Positions 35,276-42,265 of a DNA stretch of 42,265 bases are shown here, piece by piece. Each line of letters opens with the position of its first letter. Within the stretch, counting starts at the first letter, position 1. The position numbers were made by a program, and so were the translations under genes. Below the pieces are notes generated by a model that searched no databases, was not told the DNA's origin, and saw nothing but the letters and a program-made list of their open reading frames with translations. The DNA lies in contig PMTR01000120.1 of NCBI GenBank assembly GCA_003167255.1, positions 1 to 42,265 on the forward strand, read 5' to 3'. The stretch is from Bryobacterales bacterium (GTDB lineage Bacteria > Acidobacteriota > Terriglobia > Bryobacterales > Bryobacteraceae).

Positions 35276-35295
35276 GACAGGCCTCCTGGCCTGTC
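35276..35295 (+). repeat. Hairpin in the iolB 5' leader
   Basis: GACAGGCC-TCCT-GGCCTGTC, perfect 8-bp stem between the promoter and the iolB start. It resembles the glpD-upstream hairpins in its outer stem (GACAG...CTGTC), so it may be the same repeat family rather than a specific attenuator. Confidence 0.55.
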
Positions 35296-35356
35296 GTCGC
35301 TTTCGTACGCGCCGCGTTCGCCTCGGTCCGGTGGCGCGTCTTAAGGAGGCAATCGC

Positions 35357-36181
35357 ATGCAGTTGCTGGTTCGGCCGCCAAGCTTAAATCGAACGGAGAG
35401 TTACGGTTTCCATTTCCTCGGTTTCCGGACCCAGCGGCTGACCCCCAAGGACCGCGTGGAGGAAGATACCGGCGACCGCGAGTTGGGCATCGTACTGCTC
35501 GGCGGCAAATGCTCCGTGGAATCGTCCCGCGGCACGTGGACCAACATCGGCCGGCGCCCCAACGTATTTGCGGGCATGCCCTACGCCCTCTATCTGCCGG
35601 TTTCCACACACTACACCGTCACCACCGCGACGGAATGCGACCTCGCCTTCTGCTACTGCCGCGCCGAGCAGTATTTTCCCCCGCGGCTGGTGACACCCGC
35701 GGATGTGGACGTGGAGATTCGAGGCGCCGGCAACGCCACCCGCCAGATCAACGGCATTTTCAAGCCGGACTTCCCCGCCCACAGGCTGATCGTCGTGGAG
35801 GTTTACACGCCCAGCGGCAACTGGTCCAGCTACCCGCCGCATAAACACGATGTCCACAATCCCCCGAGCGAGGTCTCGCTCGAAGAGATCTACTATTACC
35901 GCATCGACCGGCCGGAAGGCTTCGCCATTCAAAAGGTCTACACACCGGACCGGCGCCTGGATGAGACCATCACGGTCCGTGACAGCGAGATGGTGCTGAT
36001 TCCAGAGGGTTATCACCCGGTGGTGGCGGCGCATGGCTACAACGCGTACTACCTGAATGCGCTGGGCGGCTCGGCGCGGTCGCTGGCCGCGTCCGACGAC
36101 CCCCAATACCAATGGGTGCGGCAATCCTGGCGCGACAAGGATCCCCGGGTGCCGCTGGTCACCATGGACATGGAAAGGTAA
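35357..36181 (+). CDS. iolB: 5-deoxy-glucuronate isomerase
   Basis: A 274-aa cupin-type isomerase converting 5-deoxy-D-glucuronate to 2-deoxy-5-keto-D-gluconate. Metal-binding features are visible: His-x-His in YPPHKHD at about residues 162-164, the acidic EE of SLEEIYYYRID (about 176-177) and GYHPVVAAHGYNAYYLN (His at about 220). Length is the family norm. ATG 35357 has AAGGAGG at 35343-35349, seven bases upstream. First gene of the rightward unit; iolD starts 10 bases after its stop. Confidence 0.95.
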   Translation: MQLLVRPPSLNRTESYGFHFLGFRTQRLTPKDRVEEDTGDRELGIVLLGGKCSVESSRGTWTNIGRRPNVFAGMPYALYLPVSTHYTVTTATECDLAFCYCRAEQYFPPRLVTPADVDVEIRGAGNATRQINGIFKPDFPAHRLIVVEVYTPSGNWSSYPPHKHDVHNPPSEVSLEEIYYYRIDRPEGFAIQKVYTPDRRLDETITVRDSEMVLIPEGYHPVVAAHGYNAYYLNALGGSARSLAASDDPQYQWVRQSWRDKDPRVPLVTMDMER

Positions 36182-36191
36182 GGAGCGACCG

Positions 36192-38090
<1,899 letters not shown>

Positions 38091-38100
38091 AAGGAGTGCG

Positions 38101-38997
38101 ATGCCGATAAGAATCGCGACGGCCCCGGTGAGCTGGGGCATTATGGAAGTGGAAGGCTGGGCCAGGCAGCAGACCTATGGTGAGGTCCTCGACGAAATGG
38201 TCCAGGCCGGATATACAGGCACGGAGCTCGGCCCCTACGGCTTCCTGCCCACCGATTCGCAGGAGCTGAAGCGGGAACTGGAAAAACGGAACCTGACTCT
38301 GCTGGGAGCCTTCGTTCCGCTGCCTCTGGGCCGTCCCGAGCGGCACCGGGAAGGAATGCGCTCGGCGCTAGAAATCGCCCGCCTGCTGGCGGCAAACGGC
38401 GCGCCATTCATCGTGCTGGCGGATGAAATGAACGAAAAGCGCATGGCCATCGCGGGAAGTGCGGGCCGCGGCGATGGCTTCACCGAAGCCCAGTGGGAAG
38501 ATGCCGCCAAGCTGGTCTCCTGCATTGCCAAGACCGCGCGGGAGATCGGTGTCCGCAGCGTGTTCCATCATCATGCCGGCACGTATATCGAAACGCCGGA
38601 CGAAGTGGCGCGTTTGCTGGATGTGACCGACCCGCTACTGCTGGGGATTTGCCTCGATACCGGCCACTATTTTTATGGCGGCGGCGACCCGGTGGAGTTC
38701 GCCCGTGCCCACCCGCATCGCATCTGGCACCTCCATTTGAAAGACGTTCGGGCCGACGTGCTGGAGAAAGTGCGCCGCGAGAAAATCGGCTACCTCGATG
38801 CCATCCGGCTCGGCGTGTTCAGCGAACTCGGCCAGGGTAATGTGGACATCGCCGGCGTGATCCACGAACTCGCCAAAGACGGCTTTGACGGTTGGGCCGT
38901 GTTTGAACAGGACGTAGACCCAACCGTACCGGGCGCCAACCCGTTGGCCAGCGCGACACGCAGCCGGGAGTACTTGCGGCGCGTCGCGGGGGTCTGA
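38101..38997 (+). CDS. iolE: Inosose dehydratase (sugar-phosphate isomerase/epimerase fold)
   Basis: A 298-aa TIM-barrel enzyme that removes water from scyllo-inosose to give the trihydroxycyclohexane dione used by IolD. Family features: N-terminal APVSWGIMEVEGW, TELGPYGF, the metal-site region FHHHAGTYIETPDEV, GICLDTGHYFYGGGDPVEFA, HLHLKDVRADVL and a C-terminal FEQDVDPTV. Start ATG 38101 has AAGGAG upstream. Last gene of the rightward unit; a gap follows with no clear terminator. Confidence 0.92.
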   Translation: MPIRIATAPVSWGIMEVEGWARQQTYGEVLDEMVQAGYTGTELGPYGFLPTDSQELKRELEKRNLTLLGAFVPLPLGRPERHREGMRSALEIARLLAANGAPFIVLADEMNEKRMAIAGSAGRGDGFTEAQWEDAAKLVSCIAKTAREIGVRSVFHHHAGTYIETPDEVARLLDVTDPLLLGICLDTGHYFYGGGDPVEFARAHPHRIWHLHLKDVRADVLEKVRREKIGYLDAIRLGVFSELGQGNVDIAGVIHELAKDGFDGWAVFEQDVDPTVPGANPLASATRSREYLRRVAGV

Positions 38998-39248
38998 TTC
39001 GAGGGCTGGCCGACGCTCCCGTTCTTCCGGGTACTGGGTCAGTTTCCCGTTTTTCCGTTACGTCCCCGATGGCTGGGCAGCAGTGCTGGTTTACTGATGT
39101 GACCAGCGTGTTATGGGAGTGATCGCGGCACAGGAACGCCCAGTCTGTCACTGGGTTCCCGTCACGGGGCCCTCCAACCGATCGGCGGCTGGCACCTTTC
39201 GGCGGGGCTTTCGGCAAAAGGGGACCGGTCTCTTCTTCGCCCTTTGTG

Positions 39249-40262
39249 TCACCAGCGCCTGCCCGTGCGTCTCTCCCATTCATGTTGCAGGCAGCCTACG
39301 ACTCGGTCGATGGCCGGCCGGCCACTTGGGCCGCGAAGGTGCATATCCAGAATTAACTCCCCAATAGCAATGTCCGATTCCAGGATGTGATATCCCATCG
39401 AGATGTACCGACTGGCGGTGGTCCCTCGGGTCAACCGGGCGTTAAGGATCTCGAAGACGTGGTGCGGCGACGGCAGGATCTGATCTGTGAAGAGTTCGAA
39501 AAGGGTGATTCCGAATGAGTAGATATCGCTTCGGACGGTCACCTCCTTCGGCGTGAGCGCCTGCTCGGGAGACATGTACTTCAGCGTTCCAAGTCCGCGT
39601 TGAGCCGTCGCAGTAAGGGTTCCGCTAGTGACGGACGCTTGGAAATCCCCCCACTTCATGATTCCGAAATCCCCAAGCTTCGCCTCTACCTGCGGCCTGG
39701 CCGTCCCCGAGGAGGGTAGGAAAACGTTGGCAGGTTTGACGTCACGATGTACAAGCTTCCTTTGGTGGAGGTACTTGAGCGACTCTGCTACATGCGTGGC
39801 GATTGCAAGGCGTTCCGGCGTGAGGAAAAACTGTTTGCCCGATCTGCCGGCCTCGCCATGTCCTTTGTTCCGTCTGATGTAGTCCTCGAGCGTGCTGCCT
39901 CTGACAATCTCCATGAGGATGAATGGGTTCTTCGGGTTCCCCTGGGCGAATGCCCCTCCATCGACGTTTTCCTCATATGCGTAAATTGTGACTAGACCTT
40001 GGTGCCTCAGCTCCGGTCCGCGTTGGCCTTCACGACGGAAACGAGCCGCAACGTCGTCAAATACATCCTCGTCGATGTACTTAGGGTCCGGAGCCAGGAA
40101 TTTGATTGCAAATTCGGTGTCGTCACGCACCCTGCGAACCTTGCGCACAATACCTGCGGCGCCGTCCCCGAGCTTTCCAGCCAGCGTGTATTCGACTCCC
40201 TTTACCGAGAAACATTGACCGAGTTCTGGGTCGCACAGGTTACGGCTAAGCGGGTGGGGCAT
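39249..40262 (-). CDS. Serine/threonine protein kinase
   Basis: A 337-aa Hanks-type kinase with all key motifs: Gly-loop LGDGAAGIV (31-39), Lys54 in FAIKFLAP, HRDVKPANVFL (172 onward), DFG at 198-200, the activation-segment end GTLKYMSPEQ and DIYSFGITLFELF. It lacks a membrane anchor or sensor domain, so it is a cytoplasmic kinase alone. The C-terminal end (GYHILESDIAIGEL ... GCLQHEWERRTG) completes the kinase lobe. Its target is unknown. Next to it are HEPN and PIN-like genes, so a role in a defence-type system is possible but not shown. Confidence 0.9.
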   Translation of the reverse strand: MPHPLSRNLCDPELGQCFSVKGVEYTLAGKLGDGAAGIVRKVRRVRDDTEFAIKFLAPDPKYIDEDVFDDVAARFRREGQRGPELRHQGLVTIYAYEENVDGGAFAQGNPKNPFILMEIVRGSTLEDYIRRNKGHGEAGRSGKQFFLTPERLAIATHVAESLKYLHQRKLVHRDVKPANVFLPSSGTARPQVEAKLGDFGIMKWGDFQASVTSGTLTATAQRGLGTLKYMSPEQALTPKEVTVRSDIYSFGITLFELFTDQILPSPHHVFEILNARLTRGTTASRYISMGYHILESDIAIGELILDMHLRGPSGRPAIDRVVGCLQHEWERRTGRRW

Positions 40263-40534
40263 CGGCTTCTCCGAGGGTCGGGAATACCCCGGCCCAGATC
40301 AAAAGGCAGAGCATTGTCACTAAGGATTCAGGTTAAGCCCTGAAGGCTAAGAAGACAAGGGTGCTGAGCCACCCTGCTGGCACACTCGCAGAGCGGAATC
40401 TTTGTGGTGTGCAAGCTTTGCGGTTAACCGACGTGGGACCCGGACCGTCCCTGGCCGTGCTGATTTTCTTGACCGTGAATGGCGTATCACAGGAGGATTC
40501 TCGGGCCGAGACCGAGCGGTACCGGTCCTTCCGA

Positions 40535-41047
40535 TCAGTACAATGTCTTTGTGACTTTTGCGCAGCCCCCGACCAACTCGACCCCTTCGTCATTTGTAGG
40601 CTCACGCCCTTTATTGTGCCCGCAAAGATTGCGGAGGTCCGCAAGTCTCTGAATGTGTCTCCACACCGGAATGTCGATAACGTTCGCGTCCTTCAGGGTA
40701 TCGTTGAGGTCTCCAATAGTCGGGTTCTTTTTGTGAACCGTTATCGTGTGGTTGTTACAGACGTCTCGCAGGTGCTTCTCCAAGACAACTCCCGCTATGA
40801 CGCCGCCGGCACGAAGGAACCCACTCTTAATCAACGCTCCCGCGGCGTCGAGCTCGGAATCGAAGAGGTCAGCTTGAACGAGTTGGTGAATGTCAAAAAG
40901 GCTGCTCTCGAAACGGGCCTCTGTTGCCTTGAGTATGCTGAGTTGCACTTGGAAGCGCATGATCACGCCGGCAAGGTCATGGAAGTGCTTTTCTCCAAGT
41001 GCGTTCTCAGCGGCCCGCAGTCCGAGCAGCCAATCCTGAATGGGCAT
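40535..41047 (-). CDS. HEPN-domain protein, probably 5'-truncated
   Basis: A 170-aa frame whose C-terminal half has the helical HEPN layout and an R-x4-H motif (Arg139-Asn140...His144 in LADLRNLCGHNKG), typical of HEPN RNases. The start codon (41045-41047) lies exactly at the end of the inverted-repeat element: the repeat's GAAATACCCC becomes GAAATGCCCA, creating an ATG. The natural N-terminus has therefore probably been cut off by the element. A second, frameshifted HEPN-like gene is at the left end of the window. Confidence 0.6.
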   Translation of the reverse strand: MPIQDWLLGLRAAENALGEKHFHDLAGVIMRFQVQLSILKATEARFESSLFDIHQLVQADLFDSELDAAGALIKSGFLRAGGVIAGVVLEKHLRDVCNNHTITVHKKNPTIGDLNDTLKDANVIDIPVWRHIQRLADLRNLCGHNKGREPTNDEGVELVGGCAKVTKTLY

Positions 41048-41143
41048 TTCGGGGACAGGCTACGCAACCCCCGATCGCTCAGCCGCTGGCGTTTGGGAGT
41101 TTCGTGGCCTGTCCCCGAAATACCCCGTCCCCGAAATACCCCG
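41044..41143. repeat. Inverted-repeat element, copy 2
   Basis: Arms TTTCGGGGACAGGCTACG and CGTGGCCTGTCCCCGAAA (41047-41121) enclose GATCGCTCAGCCGCTGGCGT. The right arm end GTCCCCGAAATACCCC is duplicated exactly (41111-41126, 41127-41142). Reverse orientation relative to copy 1 at 26360-26470. Confidence 0.75.
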
Positions 41144-41203
41144 CATCCTATTGCCCTCCTGACTCGGCACTCCGATTCGACCTGGCTGTTCACTCGGCGT
41201 GGC

Positions 41204-41578
41204 TCAACCAGTGGGCAGCTCATATTCCGCACACCGCGCCATTTTGCCATCCAGGGTAACCTCGATCACCGCGTTGACCAAATCCCTCTGAGCGAGGTAT
41301 TGAAGCGCCGCCTGGAAAAGAGCGCGCTGCAAAGCCGGCACCACGTTCGGGACCAGGATAATCAAGCCGGGGTGCAGCTCCATCTCGCCGAAGAGCTGGA
41401 TGAAGTCTGCACCGTTATTGGTCACGAACGTGAACTCGTCCCTTATGATCCGTTTCGCCAACACCCAGTCTGGCTGGCCACTCAAACCGAGGTGGTTGAC
41501 GTGCGCTGTGTCAAAGCCAGCGGCTTGTGCCACTTCCACCAGCGACTCATGAAGACATTCGTCAATCAGGAACCTCAT
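41204..41578 (-). CDS. PIN-like (DUF5615) toxin-type protein
   Basis: A 124-aa protein starting MRFLIDECLHESLVEVAQAA, the N-terminal acidic motif of DUF5615/PIN-like nucleases, with further conserved acidic positions (FDTAHVNHLGLSGQPDW, TFVTNNGADFIQLFG). It is probably the RNase toxin of a toxin-antitoxin pair with the DUF433 gene just upstream. Its ATG overlaps the antitoxin stop as ATGA. The in-frame ATG at 41641 would lie inside the antitoxin gene and precedes the conserved start. Confidence 0.82.
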   Translation of the reverse strand: MRFLIDECLHESLVEVAQAAGFDTAHVNHLGLSGQPDWVLAKRIIRDEFTFVTNNGADFIQLFGEMELHPGLIILVPNVVPALQRALFQAALQYLAQRDLVNAVIEVTLDGKMARCAEYELPTG

Positions 41579-42192
41579 GCGGTTGTCGGCAGATTGCTCA
41601 GCGGATAGGATCTCTTGCCGCGCGGCTTCTTTCCATGCCAAGGGCGGCGGCTGGGACGCCCACGCCGCGGAAACGCCCGCATGTACAATGGCGCGGCGGC
41701 AATCCTTTCCTTGTCCAACGTCGGATAGCCCTCAAGAATTTCGCTCGCCGTTGCGCCCTGGGCAAGCATGTCGGCCACCAGGTCCACAGGAATCCGGGTC
41801 CCCTTGAAGACGGGTGTTCCGCGCATGATGTCCGGATTGCTGACCACCATTTCTTCGATGCGAGCGAGATGCTTCAACTGGCTCTCCACTTTGCGGCGGG
41901 CGGGCTTGATTTCAATGCGAAGCGCGGTCCCACCTCCCACGGGTAATCGATTCGTCTTGGGAGACTGCTGCAGCAACTCCGCGATCTCTCGCCGGGTTCC
42001 GAGGGGCAGAAGCCGAAGGCCCGCGGCTTCGAGCTGGAGGAAGATCAACTGTTCTTTGGTGAGCAGGCGCCGGACCGTTGTGCCAGACCGCGTTGCGCGA
42101 GGACGAATCAGCCGGCTGTCAATCGCTTTGTGAACCGCAGACAGCGGTAAACCGGTCAGGACGGCGGCTTGGGCGGGCGTGTATCCAACCAT
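41575..42192 (-). CDS. DUF433 antitoxin-type protein with N-terminal HTH-like region
   Basis: A 205-aa protein. Residues 1-60 form a MerR-like HTH segment (GYTPAQAAVLTGLPLSAVHK), suggesting DNA binding. Residues about 118-165 are a DUF433 domain (NPDIMRGTPVFKGTRIPVDL, EILEGYPTLDKERI). The C-terminus is strongly basic. DUF433 proteins pair with DUF5615 PIN-like toxins as antitoxins; gene order and ATGA overlap fit this. It probably represses the operon. Confidence 0.85.
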   Translation of the reverse strand: MVGYTPAQAAVLTGLPLSAVHKAIDSRLIRPRATRSGTTVRRLLTKEQLIFLQLEAAGLRLLPLGTRREIAELLQQSPKTNRLPVGGGTALRIEIKPARRKVESQLKHLARIEEMVVSNPDIMRGTPVFKGTRIPVDLVADMLAQGATASEILEGYPTLDKERIAAAPLYMRAFPRRGRPSRRPWHGKKPRGKRSYPLSNLPTTA

Positions 42193-42265
42193 TACTTAAT
42201 TCTACACCAGATGGAGAAGAATTATTGCCGGAGTACGTCAGGCAGAGCCGGTAGAGTAGGAGAGA

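Noticed and set aside
40333-40644. 103-codon minus-strand frame between the kinase and HEPN genes
   Set aside because: Overlaps the HEPN gene end in another frame and lacks a protein-like pattern.

Overview
The window looks like a chromosomal piece of an Acidobacteriota genome close to Solibacter/Bryobacter (Bryobacteraceae). Evidence: high GC; a secreted protein with two copies of the Solibacter-type C-terminal domain (TIGR03437); a 1120-aa TonB-dependent receptor with an N-terminal carboxypeptidase-regulatory-like domain and the ELPLNGRN plug motif; a member of the acidobacterial 'ANRANA..STGPR..GKARSAQNARKHGF' family; and many small palindromic repeats between genes. No rRNA, tRNA, CRISPR array or complete transposase gene was seen.

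Layout. 1-5.2 kb is poorly conserved accessory DNA: zinc-ribbon proteins, a PD-(D/E)XK-like nuclease, a frameshifted HEPN-like gene and a very GC-rich degenerate tandem repeat. 5.2-17.5 kb is mostly core genome: ogt, leuS, rlmD-like and trpS, with a TIGR03437 protein, a lipoprotein, a double-VOC protein and a Tat-exported GH28 enzyme. 17.5-24.7 kb is a glycerol-3-phosphate module (glpT-like antiporter, TonB receptor, glpD). 24.8-26.2 kb is an ECF sigma operon with two membrane proteins. 26.3-29.2 kb is a small patch bounded by 23-bp direct repeats; it holds a truncated copy of the glpD 3' end, a HigBA-type toxin-antitoxin pair and two unknown genes. 29.2-39.0 kb is a divergent inositol locus. 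The right end (39.2-42.2 kb) holds a Ser/Thr kinase, a 5'-truncated HEPN protein and a DUF433/DUF5615 (PIN-like) toxin-antitoxin pair.

The inositol locus is the most interesting part. Leftward: transaldolase, two IolG-type dehydrogenases, a tiny membrane protein, a GRP-type sugar transporter and a LacI regulator. Rightward: iolB, iolD, iolE. Together these explain uptake and conversion of inositol to 2-deoxy-5-keto-gluconate (DKG). The two classical next enzymes, the kinase IolC and the aldolase IolJ, are absent from the locus, and a transaldolase-family protein stands where they would be expected. Its catalytic lysine is present, but it has a fructose-6-phosphate-aldolase-like Gln in place of the usual Glu. 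A transaldolase/aldolase cutting unphosphorylated DKG into malonate semialdehyde plus a dihydroxyacetone unit would bypass both missing steps. This is inference, but chemically coherent and testable.

A second theme is interspersed palindromic repeats. At least seven types occur, several inside or against damaged genes. One inverted pair carries compensatory base changes. Another large inverted repeat appears twice, each time abutting a truncated gene.
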